Below, one piece after another: positions 1 to 10,880 of a stretch of 64,000 bases of DNA; position 1 is the first letter of the stretch, and each line of letters begins with the position of its first letter. Source of the stretch: Bactrocera neohumeralis (Eukaryota > Arthropoda > Insecta > Diptera > Tephritidae). The notes beneath the pieces were generated by a model. That model did not search any database. It had not been told where the DNA came from and saw only the letters and a program-made list of their open reading frames with translations. The translations under genes and the position numbers were made by a program. Where the stretch lies: assembly GCF_024586455.1 (NCBI RefSeq), contig NC_065921.1:62869528-62933527 (forward strand). The letters run 5' to 3'.

Positions 1-865
1 TATCCTTAAATAAGTACAACAAAAAATTTTTGTATGTATGTATTTTGCAAAAAAAAATGTAATATATGCGAGTGAAATGGGTCAATTATTAAGTAGAGAG
101 CGTATGTACTTACTGTGCGTCATCTTCAATAAACATTTTCAGCACGTCTGTATGTCAATCGAGAAGGATGCCAGACAGGAAGCAAAGTAGTTTACGCGTG
201 TGATGTAATAAATGCAGAATCGGTTGATTCACCAACGACCTGCTTCTTCTGAAGCACTTATTTCCTTCTCTTTGCTTTATTTATTATAATTGTACTTTGT
301 ACTGCTGTTGTTGTTGTACAATATATAGTGTTGTTCTTGGGAAGTTGTTGTCTTTGGACCAATGCTTAGGTATTCTTTTAAAGATATGCTTTACTATTGC
401 AGAATTCTAGTTGTTTTTACGCTCAATTTATACAGGTATACAATCGAAATGTTCTGCAACGAAAGAGACACAGAATAAAACGGTACAGCTCATGTGTGAT
501 CATGAATGAATAAAACATATAAATGAGTTATAAAACATATATGTATTATTAGATTTACTTGGAAGACAAGCGATTTTCGTAGCAAAATATGTAAATTACT
601 AAATGAAATAACAAAAGGACAATTATAAAAGGGAAATACCAAACATGTATATGGATGTTTGTAACAGACTAAAAGAACCTTGCAATATTTTATTTTTCTT
701 TTTAACCATCCTTAAACCTATTTACCTCAATGACATTATAATTAAAAACTAATAAAAACATGAAAATACGTTAACTTCAGCTATATCGATGCTTTAATAG
801 CCGTCACAAATAACAAAAAAAATATTTCCATAAAAGAATTAGATTTTGATCGATTAATTCAAATG
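1..865. other. AT-rich sequence, no gene recognised
   Basis: Low-complexity, AT-rich DNA with frequent stops in all frames. I see no transposon ends and no coding similarity here. Confidence 0.5.
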
Positions 866-968
866 ACAATTGTATGCTATAGTAGTCCGATATCACCGGC
901 TCCCACAAATGAGCAGCTTCTTGATAAAAAAGGACGCGTGGAAAATCCAGATCGATATATCGCAAACT
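866..968 (-). repeat. mini-me/DINE-like dispersed repeat fragment
   Basis: This stretch reads, on the minus strand, like the segment at 21130-21200: an AAGAAGCTGCTCATTTG-type block next to a block ending in TCGGACTACTATAGCATA-like sequence. It is a short degraded piece of the dispersed repeat seen most completely at 20945-21910. Confidence 0.5.
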
Positions 969-1019
969 AATCATACACATACATATATGTATATATTTAT
1001 ATTTAATATACATATATTA

Positions 1020-1603
1020 CAGTGAGCAAAAAATGGTAAGACTTTATAATCGCACGAAAACCCACTCGTCAAAATATTTTTTCCTAGGTTGGTATGACTG
1101 TCAGTAACATCTGTGCCAAAAGTCACATCAAAACAAGGATTAGTGTTTAGTACACTCTTGTCTTTCTGAAGTACATAAAGTGCATTCGGAAATTTCTACG
1201 ATTAATGAAATTATTCCATTAAATTCAGTGTGCGGAATAAAATTTTTGGTGCCGAAACGTTCAGATTGTTGGAAAAGGCCTTCTGTGATAATTGTTTGTC
1301 GCGAGACAAACTCGCGTCAGTGTCGAGAACCCGTTGACGACGAACCATGTCCTAGACGGTCATCAACATCAACTGACGATTAAGACGCCAGTAAAATATA
1401 CTATTTGGTGTTTGAAAATCGACGATTAACAGTCAGAGATCTTACTGGCGTTGTTGGAATATCGGAAGGATCAGTGAGAACCATTTTGGAAGATCATTTG
1501 GGCCTAAGAAAAGTGAAAGCACGGGGGAATACTTTAAGGAGGCGACATAGATTTTGTTGAATTTTAAAATTATGAATAAAGTCTTACTATTTTTTGCTTA
1601 TAG
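1020..1603 (+). mobile_element. Internally deleted mariner element with both TIRs
   Basis: The left end CAGTGAGCAAAAAATGGTAA and the inverted right end CTATAAGCAAAAAATAGTAA match over about 27 bp with few differences. TA dinucleotides flank both ends (1018-1019 and 1604-1605), as expected for Tc1/mariner. At 584 bp it is under half the usual 1.3 kb. The interior holds only the N-terminal, helix-turn-helix part of a mariner transposase, so it is a non-autonomous deletion derivative. Confidence 0.85.
1180..1540 (+). pseudogene. Mariner transposase N-terminal remnant
   Basis: Two reading frames carry recognisable mariner transposase parts. At 1180-1383 the peptide ends with REPVDDEPCPRRSSTSTDD, the linker after the first helix-turn-helix in mariner proteins. 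In another frame, 1414-1524 encodes ENRRLTVRDLTGVVGISEGS followed by a TILEDHLGLRKV-like tail, the second helix-turn-helix. The whole DDD catalytic domain is missing, and after 1540 the sequence runs directly to the 3' TIR. It cannot make a working transposase, but it keeps the ends that an intact transposase could recognise. Confidence 0.75.
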
Positions 1604-1605
1604 TA

Positions 1606-2239
1606 GTATATATGTACATACATACATATATATAACAACACTAATTACAAATTTCGTATTAATAAATAAAAACCCAAAAACTGGAAATGCTGAGTAATAT
1701 TGCGTATCGCAGACAAGTACCGCCCATACAAGTTTTCAATGAAACCAGTTAATAACATAAACAACGCATATGATAACAAACCAAAACAAAAGTTAAAAAT
1801 AATTTATCAAATAATCAACAAAAAATATATGTATATCAGAACATTTACCGTTAAAGAGGCGAAAAAATCATATGTAAAAACCACGCAATGAAATTATTCA
1901 AGCATTTATGCAAAGAAGAATGGTGCTAAAAATATGATATTTTATTTTGTTTTATTAACAACAAGAATGCTGCCGAACCCCCACGCCGTCACAATGTCGC
2001 TTTGGTGCCAAAAAATTCAGTTGGACTTTAACCAGTATGGTATTTTTTTCGCAGGTTTGTACAAATATACTTCCTCCACCAAAAGCTATTTTTATTTATA
2101 TTTTAAATATTTGTATATATGTATGTGTGTATGTATCAGAAGTTGTTTTCGAAATTAAATGTAAATTAACCCCAAAATTCATAAAAAACCTCGGTGAAAT
2201 CGGGTTGTATCGATAATATACACATCGGTGATAGTTGAT
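1606..2239. other. AT-rich spacer, no gene recognised
   Basis: It has a TATG/TACA microsatellite patch at 1608-1632 and otherwise anonymous AT-rich sequence. Short open frames here show no family features. Confidence 0.4.
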
Positions 2240-2652
2240 TTAATAAGCTATCATACGAAAATCGTTCAAATCGGATTGTATAGGGTGTTTTTTTTTAGAT
2301 ATATATATATTTTAATCAATATGATAAAAAATCTTTGAAATCTATATGTATAGGGTGTTTTTTAGAGTTATAGAATTGAACTAATATGATAAAACAAAAA
2401 ATCTGTGAAATCGGTTTATATAGGGTTTTTTTTAGAGCTATGAAATAAAACTCTTGTAGCAACGTAAAAAAAAATTATGAGTTTGTAGAGGGTGTTTTTT
2501 TTAAATAAGCATTTCCGAGGGCAATAGCTGTCTAACCAGTTGTCGAGATAAAATTTGTGTTTGACATTTAAGTTGTAAATAACGTTCTAGAGTTGACTTT
2601 GAGTTAAAATTTTGAGGTTTGTTTTTTTGGAGCTATGGAATTCAACTAATAT
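2240..2652 (+). repeat. Degenerate ~70-bp tandem repeat
   Basis: Successive units carry an AAATCGGTTTATATAGGG-like core followed by a T run, then AGAGCTATGGAATTCAACTA-like sequence and an ATATGATAAAA-like end. I see about four or five imperfect units spaced roughly 70 bp apart. The array continues after the RTE insertion at 6441-6495, so the retrotransposon landed inside it. Confidence 0.65.
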
Positions 2653-2988
2653 GATATAACGTAGGAGGATGGAGTCATGTGTAGAAGTTCACGCAAGTGA
2701 GGAAAGTTCTCTGATCGCCATTCACTTGGGAGTGAGCAGAAACGATTCTTTTACATACGACTCAAGCATCTCACGACTTCCGGTCTTTGACCAAGTATCC
2801 TCTGCGTAGCCTAAGAACATCCGTTTGTAGGCGAACTAAAGTGAGAAGGCGAAACATCCCATCCGCAGAGTTGTGCGCTGGGTTTGGGACCCACCACGTA
2901 AAAAATCATACCAATGAACAGAAACAACAAACAAGGATGAGTGACCCCTTTTTGATGACGACCATGCAAACGATATAAGGATTACAAA

Positions 2989-4929
2989 TTGAGGGCATGC
3001 ACCTGGAATGTCCGGTCCCTTAATTGGGAAGGTGCCGCTGCCCAGCTGGTTGATGTCCTCGTGAAAATAAAGGCTGACATCACCGCCGTCCAAGAACTGC
3101 GATGGACGGGACAAGGACAGAGACGAGTAGGTCCTTGTGGCATTTACTACAGTGGCCATATAAAGGAGCGCAAGTTTGGTGTGGGATTCGGGGTGGGAGA
3201 GAGACTCCGTCGGCGAGTACTATCATTCATTTCGGTGAATGGACGTCTAGCCACAATCCGCATCAAAGCGAGGTTCTTCAAGATATCGCTGATTTGCGCC
3301 CACGCCCCGACGGAAGAGATGGACGATGTGACCAAAGATGCTTTCTATGAGCGCTTGGAGCGCACTTATGGGGGGAGCCTGCTTTAGGAGGCCTAAAAAA
3401 GGCAGTTTTTCGTGATTTTTTTTAGGATAGAAAAAAACAAGCAAATGTAATGAAATTTTTACATCATTTTATTACATATTTAAACTTACAAAAAACATTT
3501 TTTAAAATTTAAAATATCGAAATACAGCCCACTTTCATCTACTTTTGTGCACCACCGCGCAATTGAAGTGTCCAATTGGCGGGCAAAATGTAGGTCGCAA
3601 TTTTTGTCTGAAACAAAAAATCAAATGGATAATTAATTTTCATTAGTCCTTCTTCTATGTGAACCTAAAAAAAACCCGAAAAAAACGCGAAAATCAAAGT
3701 TTTTTTTAGATTTGAAAAAAAAAAGTTGCATTTTTCACCAAAAAACCTAACTTCAATTTACTAAAAAAATAGTTTAGAATTTTGTTTTCAAGAACTTTTT
3801 AGTTTCACAGAGGAGGTAATAAGATACTGAATCTAATAAGCTTAGGTTTTATACGATTGGTTGAATACTTTTTTTGTAATTTTGCCCGCCAATTTCGGAA
3901 AATCCCAAAAATGAAAACTCGAGAAAACGCGCTCTATAGAGCGGCTGCAGCTGCCCGAACGCTCGTATACCTGCTCGGCGCCCGACTGCTTTTAGTGCTG
4001 TATCTTCGAAAATAATCCGAATTGTCTTTCCAAAATTGACAGACATATTCTTAGATATTTTAGGAACAGATTTAAGCAATAAAAAAAAATCGATTTTTTG
4101 AGTCTCCTAAAGCAGGCTCCCCCCCTATGAGCGCTGCCACCGCCACGATGTCAAAATCGTGCTTGGCGACTTTAACGCCAGGGTGGGCAAAGAAGGTATC
4201 TTTGGCACTACGGTCGGTAAATTCAGCCTCCACGACGAAACATCCCCAAATGGGTTGAAGCTGATCGACATCGCCGGGGCCCGAAATATGGTTATCTGTA
4301 GTACTAGATTCCAGCACAAGAAAATACATCAAACTACCTGGCTGTCTCCGGATCGAAAAGCCACCAACCAAATCGATCATGTTGTGATAGACGGAAGACA
4401 CGTCTCCAATGTTCTAGACGTGCGTACGCTCCGAGGTCCTAACATCGACTCGGACCAATATCTTGTTGCAGCCAAGATTCGCACCCGCCTCTGTTCAGCA
4501 AAAAGCGCACGTCAACAAACACATGGAAGGTTCGACGTCGAGAAGCTGCAATCACAATTTTCTACTCTGCTCCTGCTCTCTGAGAGCACTCGTCAACAAC
4601 TCGGTATAAGGGAACTGTGGGACGGCATTTCAAACTCCTTACGTACACCTGCAACCGAAACCATTGGTTTTCGGAAAGTGCAAAAGAATGGCTGGTACGA
4701 CGAAAAAGGCCGTGTTGCAGCGGAGAGAAAACAGGCTGCCTACCTCGCTACGTTACGATCGATCACACCACGTGCGGGATGGGCTAGATACCGAGAGTTG
4801 AAGAGGGAAGCGAGACGCATTTGCAGACAGAAAAAGAAAGAGGCCGACATGCGTGAGTACGAAGAGCTTGATAAGCTGGCCGACATGGGTAATGCTCGAA
4901 AATTCTACGAAAAAAATGCGGCGGCTTAA
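2989..4929 (+). pseudogene. RTE endonuclease domain, split by a MITE
   Basis: The frame at 2989-3369 opens with RACTWNVRSLNWEG and continues to VQELRWTGQG, the catalytic start of an RTE endonuclease. It resumes after the insertion with VLGDFNARVGKEG and later NQIDHVVIDGR and NIDSDQYLV, the GDFNA, DH and SDH-type motifs of the same fold. The insert plus its 3-bp duplication is 759 bp, a multiple of three, so both halves lie in the same frame, although the insert itself contains stops. Downstream is the basic linker toward the reverse transcriptase, ending at a stop near 4927 next to a small deletion relative to copy 2. Confidence 0.85.
3370..4125. mobile_element. 756-bp MITE, PIF/Harbinger-like, inside the RTE
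   Basis: The terminal inverted repeat is GGGGGGAGCCTGCTTTAGGA at the left, mirrored by TCCTAAAGCAGGCTCCCCCC at the right. TAT is present on both sides but only once in the reconstructed target, so the duplication is 3 bp. G-rich termini plus a 3-bp duplication fit PIF/Harbinger, by inference, although TAT is not the usual TWA. A subterminal inverted pair (TTGGCGGGCAAAAT near 3577, mirrored near 3886) lies at similar distances from each end. No coding sequence is recognised. Confidence 0.8.
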
Positions 4930-6395
4930 GTTTCAAGACCGGAGCATACTCTTGTAGAACCCCCAAAGGTGATCCAGTCACCGATGCCCAGAGCATACTT
5001 AAATTATGGAAGGAACACTTCTCCAGCCTGCTGAATGGCAGTGAACGCACAACGCCAGGAGAAGGCGAACCCGATTCCCCAATCGATGACGATGGAGCAG
5101 ACGTTCCATTGCCCGACCATGAAGGAGTTCGAATAGCAATTACCCGCCTGAAGAACAACAAAGCGGCGGGGGCCGATGGTTTGCCAGCCGAGCTATTCAA
5201 ACATGGCGGCGAAGAACTGATAAGTAGCATGCATCTGCTTCTTTGTAAAATATGGTCGGACGAAAGCATGCCCAACGATTGGAATTTAAGTATGCTATGC
5301 CCAATCCATAAAAAGGGAGACCCCACAATCTGCGCCAACTACCGTGGGATAAGCCTCCTCAAATCGAGTATAAGGTTCTATCGAGCGTATTGTGTGAAGG
5401 ATTAAAGCCCACCGTCAACAAACTGATTGGAATCCCGTAAGGATCGGGAAGGACCTCTCCGAGCCGTTCGATACCAAACGAGGTTTCAGACAAGGCGACT
5501 CCCTATCGTGCGACTTCTTCAATCTGCTGCTGGAGAAAATAATTCGAGCTGCAGAACTTAATCGAGCAGGTACAATCTTTTATAAGAGTGTACAGCTGCT
5601 GGCGTATGCCGATGATATTGATATAATCGGCCTCAACACCCGCGCCGATAGTTCTGCTTTCTCCAGACTGGACAAGGAAGCAAAGCAAATGGGTCTGGCA
5701 GTGAACGAGGGCAAGACGAAATATCTCCTGTCATCAAACAAACAGTCGTCGCACTCGCGACTTGGCTCTCACGTCACTGTTGACAGTAATAACTTTGAAG
5801 TCGTAGATAATTTCGTCTATCTTGGAATCAGCGTAAACGCCACCAACAATGCCAGCCTGGAAATCCAACGCAGGATAACTCTTGCCAACAGGTGCTACTT
5901 CGGACTGAGTAGGCAATTGAGAAGCAAAGTCCTCTCTCGAAGAACAAAAACCAAACTCTATAAGTCGCTCATAATTCCCGTCCTGCTATATGGTGCAGAG
6001 GCTTGGACGATGACAACAACTGATGAGTCGACGTTGCGAGTTTTCGAGAGAAAAGTTCTGCGAAAGATTTATGGTCCTTTGCGCGTTGGCCACGGCGAAT
6101 ATCGCATTCGATGCAACAATGAGCTGTATGAGATATATGACGACATTGATATAGTTCAGCGAATTAAAAGACAGCGGCTACGCTGGCTAAGTCATGTTGT
6201 TTGAATGGACGAAAACACTCCAGCTCTGAAAGTATTCGACGCAGTACCCGCCGGGGGAAACAGAGCAGAGAAGACCTCCACTCCGTTAGAAAGACCAAGC
6301 GGAGAAGGACCTGGCTTCGCTTGGAATATCCAATTGGCGCCACGTAGCGAAAAGAAGAAACAACTGGCACGCTGTTGTTAACTCGGCTATAATCG
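4930..6395 (+). pseudogene. RTE reverse transcriptase and C-terminal region, broken
   Basis: At 5109-5386 the frame encodes the start of the reverse transcriptase, including ITRLKNNKAAGADGLPAELF and the PIHKKGD and CANYRGISLL motifs. A deletion then removes the middle of the palm. The sequence resumes with a RIGKDLSEPFDTKRGFRQGD-type block, the catalytic YADDIDIIG (around 5595-5625), and from 5689 a long C-terminal frame with LSRRTKTKLYKSLIIPVLLY and an RIKRQRLRWLSHVV block before an in-frame stop at 6202-6204. Frameshifts and the internal deletion make it inactive. Confidence 0.85.
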
Positions 6396-6440
6396 CGTAA
6401 GCGGTGTCTACGCCAGTAAAGAAGAAGAAGATATAACGTA

Positions 6441-6530
6441 CCAAAAATGTATGAAATGGATTTGTATAGGGTAATTTTTTTCAGAGATAATTAATTTTGA
6501 GTTAATAATATTTATGAATATATTTCAACT
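6441..6530 (+). repeat. Right remainder of the ~70-bp tandem array
   Basis: It resumes the GGATTTGTATAGGG plus T-run unit interrupted by the RTE at 2664-6430. Confidence 0.5.
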
Positions 6531-6589
6531 TTTTATTATTTTTTTTATTCACACAATTTGATGTTTACTTTTCTTGCCACCCACCAGCG

Positions 6590-7190
6590 CCCATTCAGCA
6601 GCAATCTGAATGCAGCAACAAGTGGTAATTTTTCGAAATAAAAATTTTATACGCAGCGAGCTCACTCTTTCAATTGAGGCTAATTGAATTGATAGCCAGT
6701 GCGCGAGTAGAAGAATCAGAAACAGCTACATCATAAAAAAAAAAAACAAAAAACAAAGCAAAAACCAACGGTGAAAAAACACAAATTGGACTTTATCACC
6801 ACTTTTGTCTTATATTTTTCACGGCTGCTATGCGACACCCACAATTTATCACATTTCTATTTATCCTTAAGCAACCGTGCCAATAACAGCCCTGGCAATG
6901 CCAGCAGCAAGCGCTCCGCATTTGTCTTCCCCAAAATCCCCGCTCTCATCAGCCCCGACGACAATCAAACACACACCACTTGGCCTAACAAACTCAATGT
7001 CATTTGCCAATTGTTGCCGGTACAAAGTCTACCGCGTAGAGGCTACCCAGTCTAAAGCAAGGCATCAGTGTCATTCGTTGAACCGTTCCCGGCCGTTCCC
7101 TCGATCCACCAATCGGCCAACCCATTCAAACAATTATTGTAACCTGAAGCGTTTGCTGAGCGGTGTGGGCTACTGATACTGATTTCTAAA
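6590..7190 (+). other. GC-richer stretch, possible untranslated or coding exon, unassigned
   Basis: Base composition rises here compared with the flanks, and two overlapping frames stay open (6771-7055 and 6877-7176). Neither gives a recognisable domain, and the codon content is unconvincing. The following CAA/AAC-rich stretch at 7195-7250 resembles dipteran 5' untranslated sequence. It could be an exon of a gene lying outside the window, but I cannot show it. Confidence 0.2.
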
Positions 7191-7685
7191 CAAAATCAAA
7201 ACAACGGCAAAAAACGAAAGAAAACAACAACAAAAAAATAATACCGTAAATCGTAGTGATTAGTTGCGAGAGCAAAGTTCAGAATAGCTCTCATGACACC
7301 GGCATTGCATGACATATCACTTCAAATTATTTCAGTTTTTTAGAAATGCAATAAATTTGATTATTAAATATGTAAATTTTTTGTTGTAGTTTGTGAGTGC
7401 TGACGGGTATTATATTTATTTAACTATTATAAATGTTGTCTTTATAATGTTATATCAAATGATAACAGTTTTTAGCGAGGGTTTACAAGTGCTTTGTTTA
7501 AATTTTTGAAATTTAAGTGTTTCAAAATTAAAGCTCATTGAATTCGACGTTAAAATTGGGTATTTAATGTAAGTTGAGCAAGTATTCATCATTTCTAAGC
7601 CTTATTCGAGATCGGGGAATGTGACATTTTATAAAAAAGATCGTTTAGGATACTTTTGTAAAACACAAACAGAATGAGAAAGAGT
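7191..7685. other. Spacer with no recognised feature
   Basis: AT-rich sequence between the possible exon and the mariner element. I see nothing to annotate. Confidence 0.4.
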
Positions 7686-7688
7686 ATA

Positions 7689-8606
7689 CGAGATGTGTTC
7701 AAATGATATGAATGATGAATATCTATTTTGTCCCCTTCAAAGTAATCCCCACGAGATATTATACACTTGTGCCAACGGTTTTTCCAATCTTCGAAGCACT
7801 TCAAAAAATCATTTTTTTTATCTTCTTCAGCTCCTCCTTCGATGCCGTCTTTAATAATCTCGTCAAGAGAAGCGTAACGTCGTCCTTTCATGGGCCTCTT
7901 CAGTTTAGGGAACAAGAAAAATTCACAGGGGGCCAGATCTGGGGAATACGGTGGCTGCGGCATCATTAGTGTGTTGTTTTTGGCCAAAAAGTCGCGCACA
8001 AGCAACGATGTGTGAGCAGGGGCGTTATCGTGGTGCAAAAGCCAATTTTTGTTCTTCCACAAATCCAGGCGTTTCTGGCGGATTGCTTCGCGCAAATTGC
8101 GCATAACTTGCAGGTCGATATGTTTAGGTCATCAGCAACTTCTCTAACGGTGATTCGACGATTGGCCAATACCAGTTTCTCCATTTCATTAATTTTTTCT
8201 TCTGTTGTTGAAGTGCTCGGGCGTCCGGCACGCTCTTCGTCGTTCACATCTTCTCGGCCTTCTGAGAACATTTTGTACTACCGATAAACGTTGCTTCGGT
8301 CCAAGGTAGCTTCTCCGTATGCCACAGTCAACATTCGGAATGCATCCGCACACTTAATTTCGTTTTTCACACAAAATTTGATACATGTTCATTGATCCAT
8401 TTTTTTGAATAGGTAAAAATCGAAGTCGATCCAAAATACGTGCAAGCAAAGCAGCTGTCAACAATTAAATGAACATTCAAAATGGCCGAGCTTGTCGGCA
8501 TAAGTGAGAGACATGAGTACCAACATAACGCCACAAAAAATTCGAAATTCGAATATACGTAACCCGCGAAAATTCAAAATTCGCGAAACTTTTTGAACAC
8601 ACCTCG
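7689..8606 (-). mobile_element. Mariner element with internal deletion (minus strand)
   Basis: The ends are CGAGATGTGTTCAAA at the left and, inverted, CGAGGTGTGTTCAAA at the right. Each is preceded or followed by TA (7687-7688 and 8607-8608). At 918 bp it is about 350-400 bp short of a full mariner. Just inside the right end is TTCGCGAATTTTGAATTT-type subterminal sequence. The TIR style and protein fit the irritans/vertumnata side of the mariner family (recalled, not searched). Confidence 0.85.
7720..8400 (-). pseudogene. Mariner transposase, internally deleted, last catalytic Asp is Glu
   Basis: Reading right to left, the N-terminus is interrupted by a stop, then GREDVNDEERAGRPSTST and ANRRITVREVADDLNIS form the helix-turn-helix and linker. 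The frame then jumps to LREAIRQKRLDLWKNKNWLL, so the first catalytic Asp region is missing. The second Asp is in HHDNAPAHTS. After 34 residues the expected third Asp (normally APCD) is Glu in LAPCEFFLFPKL. A C-terminal FEDWKNRWHKCI block follows. The deletion, frameshift and stop make it non-functional. Confidence 0.85.
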
Positions 8607-8608
8607 TA

Positions 8609-8889
8609 TCTATAACACATTTCTAGTCAACAACCGAGTCGGTAATTCAAACCTAACCTACAATCTAACTATTTATAAAAAGGTTAATGGTCATAGAACT
8701 TTTAGAATAATTTTCGAAAAAAAGAGAAATAATTAGCCACATATAAGACAAAATATACGAGTTTGCAATTCATATCTAACCTATAAACAATCCAAAAAGA
8801 AGAAGCAACATTAGTTTCAGCAGCAACTGTGGCATTTATAGCTTAAACATGTATAAAAAGATATCCATTTTAATATTGTTTTGCCAGTT
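8609..8889. other. Spacer with no recognised feature
   Basis: AT-rich sequence with no coding or repeat similarity that I can support. Confidence 0.3.
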
Positions 8890-8955
8890 TTTATAGCAGC
8901 TACTATATGCTGTAGTGGTCCGATCTGAACAATTCGTTTGGAGATTGTAGAATTG
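8890..8955 (+). repeat. Dispersed mini-me/DINE-like fragment
   Basis: It contains TAGTGGTCCGATCTGAACAA, the same phrase found near 25020 and 25170 and inside the 20945-21910 element. It is a short relic directly abutting the jockey-like fragment. Confidence 0.45.
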
Positions 8956-8964
8956 CCTCGTACA

Positions 8965-9280
8965 AAAACCTGCAGAAATATCGCACTCAGGAAAATTACT
9001 CCTCCTAGAAACATCAGCAGAACATTCCTCCAATATGTTGACGATCTACGGCAATATACCGACCAAGTTTCGGACGAGACTAATTTTGTACAGGCATTGA
9101 ACGCCATTCACTGTAGAGTTATTAACACCTTCACTGACTCCCTCCCAGTAAATAACGTACTTGAGTCCAAACACCACCAATCACTGAACAAGAGCTCGCA
9201 TTGCTGCGTGAAAAAGGAGTTACCCTAGCGCGGGTTCGTTCTGGGTAATGTGGCAAGCCTATCCAGAATAGAAGAGAATT
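8965..9280 (+). pseudogene. Jockey-like retrotransposon ORF2 C-terminal fragment
   Basis: The frame includes ITPPRNISRTFLQYVDDLRQ and VQALNAIHCRVINTF, which resemble the segment just before the terminal zinc-knuckle region of jockey-type ORF2 proteins. A frameshift then leads into a LALLREKGVTLARVRSG-type block, which matches the TLAQLRSGY motif of jockey elements. There are no ends and no target duplication. It is a short dead relic, and the family call is from recalled motifs. Confidence 0.55.
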
Positions 9281-10555
9281 TTTCAAATAAAAAAGATTGC
9301 TTGATTTGGATCCATCAGCTATCATGACAGCGAAATAAAAATACATTCCGAATTGCGTAAAGATATCATGTCAAATAGAAACGATTTCCATACCAGGACT
9401 TATTTTAACTAATAATGTATGGCATCTATGTATATGCTTTAGTGATGCGATATAAGCGGTTCCGACAATTTAACTGCTTATTGAACGTGTGTATAATTTC
9501 AAATCGATATCTCAAAAACTGATGCTGTGTACCATCTGGGTCCTACAAACTTTGTGACTAACTTGATATATTTTATTCAGAAAAAATTAGTTTTCGTTTC
9601 ATGATCAGAGATTATTGACTCCTCGAAAGGTTTCAAGGTTTCTAATGAATATTTATGTTGCAAAGGCGATAAAAACAAGGATTGAAATCAGCTGTTCAAC
9701 TGAAATATTAACCAGCCATAAATTAACATAAAGCCAGTAAGGCGTTATAAAACAAGCATAAGTTTTAATGAAAAAGTCACTTTGAGATTAGCCAATCCAG
9801 AAAGTGTTTCGAGATGTACTTCAACTTATGAAATTTGGAGCGGAATTGCAGCACAACAAATAAGTTTACATATATAAATATTACGAATACATAGTACATA
9901 AGTTTGCCAATAGATGGCAAAATTGCGCTCATCCGGCAAGCACTTCAACTACAAAGAATTTATGTGTCGGGGTAAATGTGCTAAACTAGGTGAAAACCCA
10001 GTTAAGCGCGTATAACACTACAACAAAATTATTAAAATGAACTATGATAGCCAACACGACCGCTTGTTATTGTTTTTCACCTTTTGCCTCGTGTTCTCAT
10101 GTTTGTTTTCATTTTCGCTGAGAGGTCTTGCCATCTGCGCTATAACTATATGCCATAACGGTCGTGCTGGCGATCATCGGAGTAATTTTGTAGACCGGGT
10201 CCAATGTCCGACGCGCGAATCGGATAAATAAACATGCGTTAAAGTGCTGTTTGTTTAATTTTAATAAAAAGCGTAGATAATAAGTGCCGTGTCTCCTTTG
10301 TTGTCGCAATAACCTTACATACGCGAGTAATAAACTCGTTTATAATTTTTTTTATATACATATATACTTATCTCCATTAAACAGTAAAGTTTTGTAAACT
10401 CTTTAAAAGCGGCAATCATATTTGAACGATGTATATATGTACATATGTATGAACATTACAGCGAAGCTTTTTCAAACTTTGAAATATCCGTATTTTTGAC
10501 ATTTATTTATATACATTATGAAAAAAAATATCCGGCAAATGTAAATAAAACGCAA
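9281..10555. other. AT-rich, no gene recognised
   Basis: About 1.3 kb without convincing coding sequence. A short frame at 10037-10231 opens with a hydrophobic, signal-like stretch (LLLFFTFCLVFSCLFSFSL), but it ends after 64 codons and has no partner exon that I can identify. Confidence 0.35.
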
Positions 10556-10559
10556 AATA

Positions 10560-10880
10560 TTTAATTATTCCTCAATATTTATTTTGTCGCCTTCAAAGTA
10601 CTTCTTACCAGATGTAATTATTATGGAAACGATTTTTCCAGTCCTCAAACACTTTTCGTAAGCACTTTTTTGAATGGCATTCAGCTCCTTTCACGAAATT
10701 TTTTTTTAACTTTTCGATTGACTTGTGTACCATCTCTCCAACACTTGCCTGACGATTTTTAAGCACCATGTCCTTCACTTTTTTATATTTTTATCAGTTA
10801 AAGAGGTCGAAGGTCATCCACAACGAGGTAAACCGTTTCCAACATTCGCAACGATTCTGCACACGAAATTTGGTTATAAA
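10560..10880 (-). pseudogene. Degenerate mariner transposase relic (minus strand)
   Basis: The minus strand encodes KVKDMVLKNRQASVGEM, similar to the second helix-turn-helix of mariner, directly followed by CLRKVFEDWKNRFHNN, similar to the C-terminal FEDWKNRWHKCI block of the copy at 7689-8606. The whole catalytic core between them is gone. The nucleotides at 10570-10640 align with those at 7725-7795. No TIRs are visible. This is an old internally deleted copy. Confidence 0.6.

Larger units (their letters stand above)
2664..6430 (+). mobile_element. RTE-clade non-LTR retrotransposon, copy 1, with target duplication
   Basis: The element starts at GGAGGATGGAG and ends in a short GAAGAAGAAG run, the kind of simple 3' tail typical of RTE. 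It is flanked by an 11-bp direct repeat GATATAACGTA (2653-2663 and 6430-6440), a clean target-site duplication. Without the MITE at 3370-4125 it is about 3.0 kb, close to RTE length. It carries an apurinic-type endonuclease and a reverse transcriptase, both now broken. A second, more deleted copy lies at 37853-40259 and helps define the ends. Confidence 0.9.

Noticed and set aside
7712..8287. Plus-strand frames over the mariner at 7689-8606
   Set aside because: They are the complement of the transposase gene, which reads on the minus strand with clear motifs.
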